A stretch of DNA of 64,000 bases from Caballeronia glathei. GTDB lineage: Bacteria > Pseudomonadota > Gammaproteobacteria > Burkholderiales > Burkholderiaceae. Where the stretch lies: the NCBI RefSeq assembly GCF_000698595.1, contig NZ_JFHC01000001.1, positions 310,001 through 374,000 of the forward strand, in the 5' to 3' direction. Below the pieces are notes generated by a model. It was not told where the DNA came from. It searched no databases and saw nothing but the letters and a program-made list of their open reading frames with translations. Shown in pieces: positions 33,339 through 42,543 of this stretch (its first letter is position 1; each line of letters opens with the position of its first letter). The position numbers were made by a program, and so were the translations under genes.

Positions 33339-34520
33339 TTATAGCGAGCGACGCCTGTCACCGCCGTGGCCGCCGCGGCGCCGCGCGAGCCACGCGTGCT
33401 CCGCCGCCGACGCGAGCCAGCCGAGCGCCGCATACGGCCAGACCCACGCGAGCCAGTGCGCAAGCCCGTTGAAATGCAGATAGCGCCCCTGCCGCCAGTC
33501 GGCGAGCACGATGTCGAAGTACGGATTCACCGGCAGCAGGTTCACGAGCACGAGCGAGATCACGAGCGCGATGCCCGCAAACGCGGCGCGCAGCGCGCGC
33601 GGCAGCGACAGCGAGAGCATGCCCGCCACCGTGCCGATCGCGATGCCTTCGAGCGCGCCGTCCGTTGCCCAGTCGAAGGTCAGGCCCGCGCGGGACTGCA
33701 GGAACGACGCGCCCGCCTTCGCGCCGAGCGTCGCTGCGACGAGCCCGAGCATCAGCCGCATGCGCGGCGCGCGCTCGCGCATGCGCAGCGTCGCGAGCAC
33801 GAGCGCCGTGAACAGGCTGCACGACGTGATCAGCGCTTCCCACGAGTCATCGGGCAGAAGCGCGCCGAAGTCGTCGGGCCAGCTCGGGACGTCCCACGCG
33901 GCGGGCGTCCACGCGAGGATCGCATCCTGCATCGAGGGATCGAGCCCGTCCCACAGCACATGCGGCAGGTCGCCGACGCCGAACAGGAACGGCGTGGGAA
34001 ACATGATCGCGAACGGCCACAACGCGGAGAGGCCGATCACGTACGTGGCGTCGCGCTCGAACCACGTGAAGCGTATGCGCCGCAGCAGGCCGCGATCGAG
34101 CAGCATGCTCGTCGCGGGCGCCGTCAGCGCGCCGCCGATCAGCGCGCCGAGCGCGTTCGCGGCGAGATCGAGGTTCGACGCGACGCGCGTCGGCAGATAG
34201 GTCTGGATCGCCTCCATCGCGCCGGACAGGAGCGCGCCGCCCAGGAACGCGAGGCACACCGCGAGCGCGCCGCGCCAGCGCGGATGGAGCGCGAGCGCGA
34301 TCAGCGCGCCGAGCGGAACGTAGCCGAGCACGTTCGTGACGACATCGAATGCCGTCACGTACTGGGGGATCGGATCGGTGAGAAACGCGAACGGCCCGAG
34401 GCCGAGCGAGCGCCAGCCGGAAAACGGATAGAGCGACCCATACACGACGAGCGCCGCATACGCGGCGAGCGCCTGCCGCGAAAACGCCGACGGGCGGCGC
34501 TGCCACTGCTTGAGGATCAT
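33339..34520 (-). CDS. VanZ-like integral membrane protein
   Basis: A membrane protein of 393 residues with eight to ten predicted helices. The N-terminal half has the VanZ-like pattern: YGSLYPFSGW near helix 1, FDVVTNVLGYVPLGALIAL, and AIQTYLPTRVASNLDLAANALGA. The C-terminal half adds further helices and ends in an arginine-rich tail. Function is not established; VanZ-like proteins are linked with glycopeptide resistance and envelope processes. It is embedded in the block with the Mla-type transporter. Confidence 0.8.
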   Translation of the reverse strand: MILKQWQRRPSAFSRQALAAYAALVVYGSLYPFSGWRSLGLGPFAFLTDPIPQYVTAFDVVTNVLGYVPLGALIALALHPRWRGALAVCLAFLGGALLSGAMEAIQTYLPTRVASNLDLAANALGALIGGALTAPATSMLLDRGLLRRIRFTWFERDATYVIGLSALWPFAIMFPTPFLFGVGDLPHVLWDGLDPSMQDAILAWTPAAWDVPSWPDDFGALLPDDSWEALITSCSLFTALVLATLRMRERAPRMRLMLGLVAATLGAKAGASFLQSRAGLTFDWATDGALEGIAIGTVAGMLSLSLPRALRAAFAGIALVISLVLVNLLPVNPYFDIVLADWRQGRYLHFNGLAHWLAWVWPYAALGWLASAAEHAWLARRRGGHGGDRRRSL

Positions 34521-34569
34521 GCGCGGCCCGTGCGCACCGCGCGCCGTGGCACGGCGGCCAAGCGCCCCG

Positions 34570-35211
34570 TCATTTCGAGGCGACGAGCGGCTGCACGCCG
34601 AGCCAGGCGGTCATCTGCGCGATGAGGTCGTCAGAGGCGGCGGCAAGCGCCTGCGCGCCGCCGGCGGCGTCGCCGGTACTGGCGGGCGCGCGCGCGACGA
34701 ACGTGCGCTGGCCCACCACGCGGCCCTGCTGCGAGAGCGTCGCGCGCACCGACACGAGGCCGTGGCTCTGGTCCGGCGCATCGAATACCTGCTCGAAGCC
34801 GATCAGCTCGGCCTGCAGGAGCGGCGCGCGCACCGGGTCCGCGCCCGTGAGCACGGGTCCGCGCGCCGACAGCGCCTCGCGCAGGCGCTGCGTGAGCAAT
34901 TGCGCGGGCGGCATCGTCCAGTGGCTGTTCGAATAGCTGCCGGTGCGCTGCGCGTCGGCGTATTTGAGCCGGTAGATGAACGCGTCGGTATCGAGGGCGC
35001 GCGGCGCGCTCACCGCGAGCACCTTCACCGGCGGCAGGTTGCCGGGGGTGCCGATCTGCGCGGGCGCGCCGAGATCGTAGCGGATGTTCGACACCGCCGC
35101 GGGCGGCCCCGACGCGCAGCCGGCGAGCACTGCCGCCGACAGCGCGAGGATCAGCACCGGAAGGCCGCGGCGCGGCGCCGCGCGCATCGCCTGCAAGATC
35201 GTGTGTGGCAT
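34570..35211 (-). CDS. ABC-type transport auxiliary lipoprotein (PqiC/MlaE-associated)
   Basis: A 213-residue outer-membrane-type lipoprotein with lipobox VLAGC and an ABC-auxiliary (DUF330/PqiC-like) domain, including YDLGAP after the cysteine, PAQLLTQRLREALS in the middle and SQQGRVVGQRTFVAR later. It is the fourth component after permease, ATPase and MCE protein, and probably contacts the MCE barrel at the outer membrane. AAAGGAA precedes the ATG at 35211; an upstream TTG in frame is rejected. Confidence 0.85.
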   Translation of the reverse strand: MPHTILQAMRAAPRRGLPVLILALSAAVLAGCASGPPAAVSNIRYDLGAPAQIGTPGNLPPVKVLAVSAPRALDTDAFIYRLKYADAQRTGSYSNSHWTMPPAQLLTQRLREALSARGPVLTGADPVRAPLLQAELIGFEQVFDAPDQSHGLVSVRATLSQQGRVVGQRTFVARAPASTGDAAGGAQALAAASDDLIAQMTAWLGVQPLVASK

Positions 35212-35314
35212 TACAGTTCCTTTCTTCAATGCGTCGAAACGTCAAACTCCGGTCCGCCGGATTTCCAGACGGATGGCACGGCCTTTCCGGGCCGTGCCGC
35301 AGTGCCCCCGCGCC

Positions 35315-36274
35315 TCAGGGCTTCGGGTTCGCGGGCCAGGTGAACCCCGGCTCGCCCGGCCCGGGCGCCTGCGCCGGCGCGCCGAACAGCACGCTGCGCG
35401 GATTCGTGCTGAACGTGTCGGCGGCGCGGTCGATCGAGCGTGCCGCGCTGCTGACGTCGTCCGCGAACGAATTGACGCGCGGCAGCGTCTCGTAGCCGAC
35501 GCGCGCGGTCACCTCGCGCAGCGAGTCATTGATGTCGGCGAGCGCCGTGCCCGCCTGCTCCGCCGCCGTGCCCGCCTTGTTCAGGTTCATCACGAACGGT
35601 CCGTCCGGCCGGTTCAGGCTCTGGATCAGCACGTTCGTCGACGCGAGCGCCTTGTCCAGTTGAGTCAGCGTCTGCGGCAAGCGCGCGGTCGCCGGTCCGA
35701 CCTGGCTCGCGAGCGTCGCGATGCCGTCGGCGGCGCCCTTCAGGCTCTTCGTGGTCTGCATCAGCTGCTCGCGCACGTCGTCCGACAGGAACCTGTCCGC
35801 GTCGTCGGCGAGGCGCTCGAACTTGCGCAGGATCACGTCGCCGCGCTGCTGCAACTGGTCGAAGATGCCCGGGCGCATCGGCACCTCGGCCACGTCCTTC
35901 GCCGACGACGGCAGCGCGCGCGTGTCGCGGCCGGTGTCGTCGAGCTGCACGAACGCGATGCCCGTCACGCCCTGAAAGCCGAGCGTGGCGAAGGTGGAGT
36001 GCGTCATCGGCGCGTTCTTGTCGACGAGGATCCGGATGCGGATCTGCCCCGGATGCGCCCGGTCGAACCGGATCGACTCCACCTTGCCCACGCCGAGCCC
36101 GCGGTAGCGCACGGCGGCATCGGTGAAGAGCCCCGTCACGTTGGTGCGCGCGATCAGGTCATACGGCACGCGCACCGTGCGATCGACGTTGAAAAAGAAC
36201 ACCGTCAGCCCGATCGCCGTTGCGAGCGCAATAGTGAACAGCCCGGCCCAGAACGCATGGGATTTGTTTTCCAT
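35315..36274 (-). CDS. MCE-domain periplasmic lipid-binding protein (MlaD-like)
   Basis: A 319-residue protein with one N-terminal membrane anchor (about 8-27) and an MCE domain (about 38-115) containing VTGLFTDAAVRYRGLGVGKV. A long helical, coiled-coil-like region follows (about 150-290) and suggests a trans-periplasmic tube longer than E. coli MlaD. The C-terminus is proline-rich. It works with the adjacent ATPase and permease to move phospholipids or other hydrophobic compounds between the membranes. Confidence 0.9.
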   Translation of the reverse strand: MENKSHAFWAGLFTIALATAIGLTVFFFNVDRTVRVPYDLIARTNVTGLFTDAAVRYRGLGVGKVESIRFDRAHPGQIRIRILVDKNAPMTHSTFATLGFQGVTGIAFVQLDDTGRDTRALPSSAKDVAEVPMRPGIFDQLQQRGDVILRKFERLADDADRFLSDDVREQLMQTTKSLKGAADGIATLASQVGPATARLPQTLTQLDKALASTNVLIQSLNRPDGPFVMNLNKAGTAAEQAGTALADINDSLREVTARVGYETLPRVNSFADDVSSAARSIDRAADTFSTNPRSVLFGAPAQAPGPGEPGFTWPANPKP

Positions 36275-36342
36275 CGACAGGTTCCTCTTCGTTCCCTTTC
36301 TTTGCTCTTTATGCGCTTGCATGCGCCCGCACGCGCGTCATT

Positions 36343-37212
36343 TCAATCGAGCGGCGCTTCTTCCAGCGCGACGGCCGGCAGCCTCGCGCGCCGCTCGGAC
36401 GGCAGCGCCTGCAGCGCGCGCCGCCCGCGCCGGCCGAGGAAATATTCGCGGATGAACGGATGATCGACCGCCACGGCCTCCTCCACGGGCGCGGCGACCA
36501 GCACGCGCCGGTCGGCCAGCACCGCGACGCGCGTGGAGAGCGCGACCATCGTATCGAGATCGTGCGTCACCATGACGACCGTCAGGCCGAGCGCGCGATG
36601 CAGCGTGGCGATCAGGTCGACGAACTCATCGGACGCCTTCGGGTCGAGCCCGGCGGTCGGTTCGTCGAGAAAGAGCAGTTCGGGCTCGAGCGCAATCGCC
36701 CGCGCGATGCCCACGCGCTTTATCATGCCGCCCGAGAGCGCCGCGGGCATCTTGCTCGCGTGCTTGCACGACAGCCCGACCATTTCCAACTTCAGCATCA
36801 CAAACTCGCGGATCAGGTCCTCCGGAATCTTGCCGAGCTCGCGAAACGGCTGCGCGATGTTGTCGTACACCGACAGCGACGAAAACAGAGCGCCCTGCTG
36901 GAACATCATGCCGGAGCGCGTGCGCAGGATGCGCGCGGTCTCGGTGTCCATGTTCGCCCACTCCTCGCCGAGCACGCGGATCCGGCCCGAACTCGGCGAT
37001 TCCAGCCCGAGAATCTGCCGCACGAGCGTCGTCTTGCCGGAGCCGGAGCCGCCGAGCAGCGCCACGATCTCGCCGCGCCGCACCTGCAGGTTCAGATGCT
37101 CGTGGATCACCGTGCGGCCATAGCGCTTCGTGACGTCCACGACTTCGATGACCGGCTCCGCGATGACGGGCGGCGGCTGGTGGCGAACTGCGGTGGCAAG
37201 CGTCGTCGACAT
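36343..37212 (-). CDS. ABC transporter ATPase, MlaF-like
   Basis: A 289-residue ATPase. Walker A GGSGSGKTT at 54-62, Q-loop MMFQQGALFSSLSVYDN, signature LSGGMIKR, Walker B LLFLDEPTAGLDP and H-loop VTHDLD are all intact. It powers the MCE lipid transporter. Its ATG overlaps the permease stop in a TGATG junction, so translation is coupled. The last 30 residues form an arginine/alanine-rich extension after the usual end. Confidence 0.93.
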   Translation of the reverse strand: MSTTLATAVRHQPPPVIAEPVIEVVDVTKRYGRTVIHEHLNLQVRRGEIVALLGGSGSGKTTLVRQILGLESPSSGRIRVLGEEWANMDTETARILRTRSGMMFQQGALFSSLSVYDNIAQPFRELGKIPEDLIREFVMLKLEMVGLSCKHASKMPAALSGGMIKRVGIARAIALEPELLFLDEPTAGLDPKASDEFVDLIATLHRALGLTVVMVTHDLDTMVALSTRVAVLADRRVLVAAPVEEAVAVDHPFIREYFLGRRGRRALQALPSERRARLPAVALEEAPLD

Positions 37213-38405
37213 CAGAGCCCCACGTTCTGGAAGAGGATCGCGAACACGGCGTCCGCGAGGATCACGATCGTGATCGAGGTGACCACCGAGGTGGTCGTGC
37301 CTTCGCCGAGGCTCTGCGAATTCGCCTTGATGCGAAAGCCGAAGTGGCACGCGGCGAGCGCGATCAGCATGCCGAACACGACGCCCTTGCCGAGCCCGAT
37401 CCACAGGTTGGCGATCGGCACGACGCTCGGCAGCGACCGCACGAAGAACGACACGTCGATGGAAAGCACGAGCTTCGCCGCGAGCGCGCCGCCGGAAAGC
37501 GCGACGATGTTGGTCCACATTACCAGCAGCGGCATCGCGATGCCGAGCGCGATCACGCGCGGCAGCACGAGGCGCAGGCCGTGGGGGATGCCCATGACCT
37601 GCATCGCATCGAGTTCCTCGGTCACGCGCATCACGCCGATCTGCGCGGTGATTGCCGACCCCGAGCGGCCCGCGACGAGAATCGCGGACAGCACGGGCCC
37701 GAGTTCCCGAATCACCGACAACCCGAGAATGTTCACGATGTACTGGTTCGCGCCGAATACGCGCAATTGCTGCGCGGACAGGTAGCTCAGCACGATGCCG
37801 ATCAGGAACGCGACGAGCGCCGTGATCGCGAGCGCCTGGGTGCCGGCGCTGTAGATGTTGGCCGAGATTTCCGTCCACGGAACGCGCTTCGGGCGCCGCA
37901 CGAGGCCGATCAGGTCGAGCACGAAGCCGCCGAACATCGCAAGGCCGCCGTGCAGGTGCTCGAAGAACGAAAACAGCAGCAGGCCGAAGCGCGTGACCGG
38001 ATTCGTGCGATCGACGGGTTCCGGCTCCTCGCGCTCGGCATCGAGGAGCGCGACGCGCTCGAATATCTCGCGCTGCGTATCCGACAGCGCCACGACCGCC
38101 GGCATGCGCCGGCCCCAGATGCGCCACAGCGCCTGGCCGCCGACGTGATCGAGCCGCTCGATCGCGAGCAGATCCCAGTTTGGAATGGCTTCCCTGCCGA
38201 TCGCGCGCAAGCGCCGCGTGACGCCGCTCTTCGCCCGGTCACGCGCGAGGGCGAGCGCCGTCCACTGGCCGGAGAGCCGGACCACCTTGCCCTGCTTACC
38301 GGCTTCCACTCGCAGTCGGGGCGGAGTGTCGAAGTTCAAGGAAGGAAATCGCTCGGGGGAAAGGGAGAAGACATTGTAGCGAAGGTTGGTCGGCGCATTG
38401 GGCAC
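37212..38405 (-). CDS. MlaE-family permease with N-terminal STAS-like domain
   Basis: A 397-residue inner-membrane permease. Residues 30-120 resemble a STAS/MlaB-like domain (GKVVRLSGQWTALALAR), and 140-397 form the MlaE permease with GPVLSAILVAGRSGSAITAQIGVM. Fusion explains why no separate mlaB gene is present, and no mlaC gene is seen. The start is uncertain: I use the GTG at 38405, which has no clear ribosome-binding site; a TTG further in is possible. It heads the transporter operon, divergent from birA. Confidence 0.88.
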   Translation of the reverse strand: MPNAPTNLRYNVFSLSPERFPSLNFDTPPRLRVEAGKQGKVVRLSGQWTALALARDRAKSGVTRRLRAIGREAIPNWDLLAIERLDHVGGQALWRIWGRRMPAVVALSDTQREIFERVALLDAEREEPEPVDRTNPVTRFGLLLFSFFEHLHGGLAMFGGFVLDLIGLVRRPKRVPWTEISANIYSAGTQALAITALVAFLIGIVLSYLSAQQLRVFGANQYIVNILGLSVIRELGPVLSAILVAGRSGSAITAQIGVMRVTEELDAMQVMGIPHGLRLVLPRVIALGIAMPLLVMWTNIVALSGGALAAKLVLSIDVSFFVRSLPSVVPIANLWIGLGKGVVFGMLIALAACHFGFRIKANSQSLGEGTTTSVVTSITIVILADAVFAILFQNVGL

Positions 38406-38429
38406 ATACGGTCGAAAGCGCCGTTGGGA

Positions 38430-38457
38430 TTGGCGTTCGGCGGCATCCCGCTACAAT
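38430..38457 (+). promoter_or_regulatory. Candidate sigma-70 promoter for birA-coaX
   Basis: TTGGCG (38430-38435), a 16-base spacer and TACAAT (38452-38457). The ATG follows only 7 bases after the -10, so the transcript may be leaderless; no ribosome-binding site is visible before the ATG. Confidence 0.55.
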
Positions 38458-38463
38458 AGGGTC

Positions 38464-39372
38464 ATGAACTCAGCTCAATCGTCCTTTCCGCTCGACGCCC
38501 CGTGGCGCATCGACCGCGAGCGGCTCGCAACACTGCTGGCCGCGCGCCCGGTGCGCGGCTGGCCGGTCGAAATCGTCGATGAAACCGGGTCCACCAATGC
38601 GGACCTGATGGCGCGGATGAAAGAACTGCCGCGGGCAGCGCCGGCCGGTGCGCCGGCCGCGCCGCTCGTGCGCGTCGCGTACTCGCAGACGGCGGGGCGC
38701 GGGCGGCGCGGGCGTCCGTGGGTTGCGCAGCCGGGCAATGCGCTGCTTTTTTCGACCGCGTGCGTGTTGCAACGGCCGATCGAGGGGCTCGCGGGCCTGA
38801 GCCTCGCGGTGGGCACCGCCGTGCTCGATGCGCTCGCCACCCTGCCGCTCTCGGCATCGGCGCGACTCGCGCTCAAGTGGCCGAACGACGTCCTGATCGA
38901 CGACGGCAAGCTCGCCGGCATCCTGATCGAGACGGCCTGGAACACCCCGCAGGCGACGGCCGTCGTGATCGGCATCGGCATCAACCTGCACGGCGCGGCC
39001 GAGCTCGCCGCGCAGGTCGACGAGGCGAACCGCCACGCGAGCAGCCTCGCGCCGGGCAATGCGCCGACGGCGCTGTCGCGGGCCTGGCCCAACGCCAATC
39101 TCACCGATACGCTCGCCGCGCTCCTCAACGCACTCGATGTGACCCTCGAGCGCTTCGAAGCCGAGGGTTTTCGGCCGTTTCGCCAGCCGTGGCTCGCGGC
39201 GCACGCCTACACGGGCCAGGAAGTCGTGCTGCTCGAACAGGGCGTGGAAGTGGCGCGCGGCGTCGCGACGGGCGTCGACGACAACGGCCAGTTGCAGATC
39301 GACACGCCCGCTGGCTTGCGCACCGCCGCGACCGGCGACGTCACGCTGCGGCTCGCGGAGCAGCGTCCGTGA
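38464..39372 (+). CDS. birA: Biotin-[acetyl-CoA-carboxylase] ligase
   Basis: A 302-residue biotin protein ligase. The catalytic motif GRGRRG (78-83) binds biotinyl-AMP, and KWPNDV is the second active-site motif; a C-terminal SH3-like cap domain follows. There is no N-terminal winged-helix, so unlike E. coli BirA it cannot repress the biotin operon itself. Stop and next start overlap as GTGA with coaX, indicating coupled translation of two cofactor genes. Confidence 0.93.
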   Translation: MNSAQSSFPLDAPWRIDRERLATLLAARPVRGWPVEIVDETGSTNADLMARMKELPRAAPAGAPAAPLVRVAYSQTAGRGRRGRPWVAQPGNALLFSTACVLQRPIEGLAGLSLAVGTAVLDALATLPLSASARLALKWPNDVLIDDGKLAGILIETAWNTPQATAVVIGIGINLHGAAELAAQVDEANRHASSLAPGNAPTALSRAWPNANLTDTLAALLNALDVTLERFEAEGFRPFRQPWLAAHAYTGQEVVLLEQGVEVARGVATGVDDNGQLQIDTPAGLRTAATGDVTLRLAEQRP

Positions 39373-40169
39373 ACGCGGCGGCGCGTCTGCTGATCGACGC
39401 GGGCAACAGCCGGATCAAGTGGTCGCTGATCGCGGACGACGGCGCGGCGCCCGGCGGCGCGTTCGAGCACGAACGGGCGGACGCCACCGACACGGCCGTG
39501 CCCGAGTGGTCCGCCCTGCCGAAGCCGCTGGACGCGTGGATATCCAACGTCGCAGGGGACGCGGTGGCGCGGCGCATCGACCGGCTGATCGACGCCCGCT
39601 GGCCCGGCCTGCCGCGCACGACCATTCGCGCCCAGGCGCGCCAGTGCGGCGTGACGAATTGCTATGAAGAACCGTCGGCGCTCGGCAGCGACCGGTGGGC
39701 CGGGCTCATCGGCGCCCGCGCCGCGTTTCCCGGCGAAAACCTGCTGATCGCGACCTTCGGCACCGCGACGACGCTCGAGGCGCTCTGCGCCGACGGCACG
39801 TTCACGGGCGGGCTGATCGCGCCGGGCTGGTCGCTGATGATGCATTCGCTCGGCACCCACACCGCGCAGTTGCCGACGCTCAACGCCGATTCCGCCCGCC
39901 GCGCGCTCGACACAGCCCGCAGCGCATTCGCCACCGATACGCGCACGGCGCTGTCGTCGGGATGCCTGCTCGCGCAGGCGGGGCTGATCGAGCGCGCGTG
40001 GCAGGACCTGCGCGCCGACTGGCAAGCGGACGTGCGGCTCGTCCTCGGCGGCGGCGCGGCAAGCGAGATTGCCGGCGTGCTGCGCGTGCCGCACACGCGC
40101 CATGACTCACTCGTGCTGTCCGGGCTCGCGCTGATCGCGCGGGAGCCGGCGGCGTGCACCCTTTCCTGA
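39369..40169 (+). CDS. coaX: Type III pantothenate kinase
   Basis: The first step of coenzyme A synthesis, 266 residues, GTG start overlapping the birA stop. The ASKHA-fold phosphate loop [12 protein letters not shown] is at residues 7-18; [17 protein letters not shown] and [11 protein letters not shown] are the other type III signatures. Type III enzymes are not inhibited by CoA. The birA-coaX pair is common in beta-proteobacteria. Confidence 0.94.
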   Translation: MNAAARLLIDAGNSRIKWSLIADDGAAPGGAFEHERADATDTAVPEWSALPKPLDAWISNVAGDAVARRIDRLIDARWPGLPRTTIRAQARQCGVTNCYEEPSALGSDRWAGLIGARAAFPGENLLIATFGTATTLEALCADGTFTGGLIAPGWSLMMHSLGTHTAQLPTLNADSARRALDTARSAFATDTRTALSSGCLLAQAGLIERAWQDLRADWQADVRLVLGGGAASEIAGVLRVPHTRHDSLVLSGLALIAREPAACTLS

Positions 40170-40182
40170 CGGAGCATCCGAC

Positions 40183-40419
40183 ATGCTGCGCTGGCTGATC
40201 GCGTTTCTGGTACTGGCCAATCTGCTGATGTTCGCCGTGGCGCACGGCGGGTTCGGGCCGTTGCCGTCGGCGGGAGCCCGCGAGCCGCATCACCTGCTGC
40301 AGCAGGTGCATCCCGAATGGCTGACGACCCGTGCGCTGCGCGCCGAGGAAGCCGACCAGCCGGTGGTGGGCGGCCCGGCGCCCGCGGCGCCGGTGACATC
40401 GTCGCCGCTCGGGCAGTAG
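40183..40419 (+). CDS. Small membrane-anchored protein of the birA-coaX operon
   Basis: A 78-residue protein with a hydrophobic N-terminus (MLRWLIAFLVLANLLMFAVA) acting as membrane anchor or signal peptide, and a short polar C-terminal part without a recognised motif. It follows coaX after 13 bases, so it is probably translated from the same mRNA. In related genomes this position can hold a SPOR-type protein; here no SPOR domain is present. Function unknown. Confidence 0.65.
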   Translation: MLRWLIAFLVLANLLMFAVAHGGFGPLPSAGAREPHHLLQQVHPEWLTTRALRAEEADQPVVGGPAPAAPVTSSPLGQ

Positions 40420-40436
40420 CGGTCCCGGTTCGCCGT

Positions 40437-40931
40437 TCAGTCCGCCTCTTGGTTCGCGGCTCGCACTTTCTTCAGAAGCGCGGTTGTCGACCGGTCGTGC
40501 TCGAACGCGATGGCGAGCGCCTTGCCGCCCCAGCTGCGCACGAGCGCCGATTCGGCGAGCTTGTCCATGTCGTAGTCGCCGCCCTTGACGAGCACGTCGG
40601 GGCGCAGTGCGCCGATCAGCTCGATGGGCGTCGTTTCCTCGAATTTCACGACCCAGTCGACGCTTTCCAGCGCCGCGAGCAGCGCCATGCGGTCGTCTTC
40701 CCGGTTGATCGGGCGGTCGTCGCCCTTGCCGAGCGTGCGCACCGACGCATCGCTGTTCACGCCGACGATCAGCGTCGCGCCGAGCGCCTTGGCGTCGGCG
40801 AGATACGTGACATGGCCGCGATGCAGGATGTCGAAGACGCCGTTCGTGAACACGACCGGGCCGGAGAGCGTCGGGCGAAGGGCTGCGAGTGCGTCGCGTG
40901 TGGTGATCTTGCGTTCGAAAATGGCGGGCAT
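40437..40931 (-). CDS. rfaE2: D-glycero-beta-D-manno-heptose 1-phosphate adenylyltransferase
   Basis: A 164-residue nucleotidyltransferase (HldE C-terminal type), alone rather than fused to the kinase. The nucleotide-binding signature is TNGVFDILHRGHVTYL, and VKGGDYDMDKL lies in the C-terminal half. It makes ADP-heptose, the donor for LPS core and for heptosyltransferases such as the two glycosyltransferases in this window. The ATG at 40931 gives the family-typical start. The kinase part should be encoded elsewhere. Confidence 0.92.
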   Translation of the reverse strand: MPAIFERKITTRDALAALRPTLSGPVVFTNGVFDILHRGHVTYLADAKALGATLIVGVNSDASVRTLGKGDDRPINREDDRMALLAALESVDWVVKFEETTPIELIGALRPDVLVKGGDYDMDKLAESALVRSWGGKALAIAFEHDRSTTALLKKVRAANQEAD

Positions 40932-41110
40932 CGCGGCGCTCGTTGAAGGATTGGAACAGGGCGCATTTTGCCACGAGCGTTCGCGCGGCCGGGCCGGCTG
41001 GCGCAATCGCGTGGCCGGCGTCCGGGAACGGACGCCCCTTTTCCCGACGCGGCGGAGGTTCTCGGGCTCGCGCGGCTTGCGCGGCTCAAGCGCCCCGAAC
41101 ACGCGCGCTA

Positions 41111-41146
41111 AAAAAAACCCGCCGGACTCAGTCCGGCGGGTTTTTT
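41111..41146 (-). terminator. Intrinsic terminator downstream of the ferritin-like gene
   Basis: ACCCGCCGGAC (41117-41127) and its complement (41131-41141) enclose a 3-base loop, flanked by six or more A on one side and six T on the other, so it can work in both directions. It lies about 31 bases after the ferritin-like stop. Confidence 0.9.
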
Positions 41147-41176
41147 CTGTCCCGCAGTCTTGCGAAAAATGCGGAT

Positions 41177-42052
41177 TCAGGCCGGCTGCTGGCCGGCCGA
41201 TCCCGGCGCAGCCTGGATGCGCTGCACCACTTCCTTGCGATAGCGGTTCAGTTCCTGCGCGGTCACGAACGAGCGTTCGAACAAAAGCGACAGGTTGTGC
41301 AGAATCCGCTCGACCACCTTCTTTTCCCAGCTGTCGTCGAAGCGGATCTGGTCGTCGAGCCAGCGCTCGAGCCATTCCGGGTCCGGCAGGCGCGACTGGA
41401 TCGTGTCGCGCGGAAAGAGCGCCTGGTTGACGTGCAGATTGGTCGGGTGCAACGGCTTTTCGGTGCGCCGCGCCGACGCCATCAGCACGCCGATCTTCGC
41501 GAACGCCGCGCGCGCGGTGTCGCCCGCCTGCGCCATCGCCTTCTTCATGTAGCGCAGATACGCGCCGCCGTGGCGGGCTTCATCGCGCGAGATGGTCTCG
41601 TAGATGTGCTTGATCACGGGCTCCGTGTGCCACTCGGCGGCACGGCGATACCAGTGGTTCAGGCGAATCTCGCCACAGAAGTGCAGCATCAGCGTTTCGA
41701 GCGGGGGCGCCGGATCGAACTCGAAGCGGACCGCGTGCAGTTCCTCCTCCGACGGGACCATATCCGGCTTGAAACGCCGCAGGTACTCCATCAGCACGAG
41801 CGAATGCTTCTGCTCCTCGAAGAACCACACGCTCATGAACGCGGAGAAATCGCTGTCGTGGTGGTTATCGCGCAGGAACATCTCGGTTGCGGGAAGTGCG
41901 GACCATTCGGTGATCGCGTTCATCTTGATGGTCTTCGCCTGCTCGTCGGTGAGCAGGGACGCATCGAACTTGTCCCAGGGGATGTCCTTCTCCATATCCC
42001 AACGGACCGATTCCAGCGATTTATAAAGTTCCGGATAAAGCATGGTGTTCAT
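41177..42052 (-). CDS. Ferritin-like di-iron protein
   Basis: A 291-residue helical protein. Candidate di-iron ligands are E57, E80 with H83 (EEQKH), E128 and E158 with H161 (DEARH), the paired E-x-x-H pattern of acyl-ACP desaturase and rubrerythrin-like proteins. Desaturase, oxygenase or oxygen-dependent repair activity is possible, but no substrate can be named. The ATG at 42052 was preferred to a GTG seven codons earlier because a GGGGTGG precedes it. Confidence 0.8.
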   Translation of the reverse strand: MNTMLYPELYKSLESVRWDMEKDIPWDKFDASLLTDEQAKTIKMNAITEWSALPATEMFLRDNHHDSDFSAFMSVWFFEEQKHSLVLMEYLRRFKPDMVPSEEELHAVRFEFDPAPPLETLMLHFCGEIRLNHWYRRAAEWHTEPVIKHIYETISRDEARHGGAYLRYMKKAMAQAGDTARAAFAKIGVLMASARRTEKPLHPTNLHVNQALFPRDTIQSRLPDPEWLERWLDDQIRFDDSWEKKVVERILHNLSLLFERSFVTAQELNRYRKEVVQRIQAAPGSAGQQPA

Positions 42053-42543
42053 AGTCCACCCCTGATCTGCCACTTAGTGCGACATTATGTCTGTAGTTAC
42101 TTTCGGCCCGGCGCGCGAGGGCTCACGCGCCGAGCAACCAAGCTTTCAATTTTACGCGGGAATCAGACGCCCAAACGCGATAAAACCGCAATCAGCGCCT
42201 GCCGCGATGCCCTGCGACATTTTGCCCGTTGCAGGAACACCGCACTTCCAGTGCGACGTTGCGTTTTTTTCAACCGTGGGTGAGGAGCGAAACCTGTGCC
42301 TGAGGTATGAACGAAGTCAAAGCCGACGCATGGCGCATCCGCGCCGAATGCGCAGCATGCCTGCCGCGCATTACAGCCGTGCGATCCGCATGGCGCGCGC
42401 CTTAAGTGACATAAGTGACATTCGTGTGTCGCGTTGTGTCGCGGTGCCGCTGTTGCGCCTGCGCCGCATTCCGCTTGCGTACGCCTTGCGCCGCCGCGTG
42501 GCGAGTCAGAAACCGCCGCCAGCCGGCGCGAAAGCCTTATCGA
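42053..42543. other. Gap between the ferritin-like gene and the MerR gene
   Basis: A 491-base gap on the minus-strand path. The left part should hold the ferritin-like promoter. AAGTGACAT occurs twice in direct tandem at 42404-42412 and 42413-42421. A plus-strand frame is open across most of it, but its composition does not look like a protein. No gene called. Confidence 0.5.
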
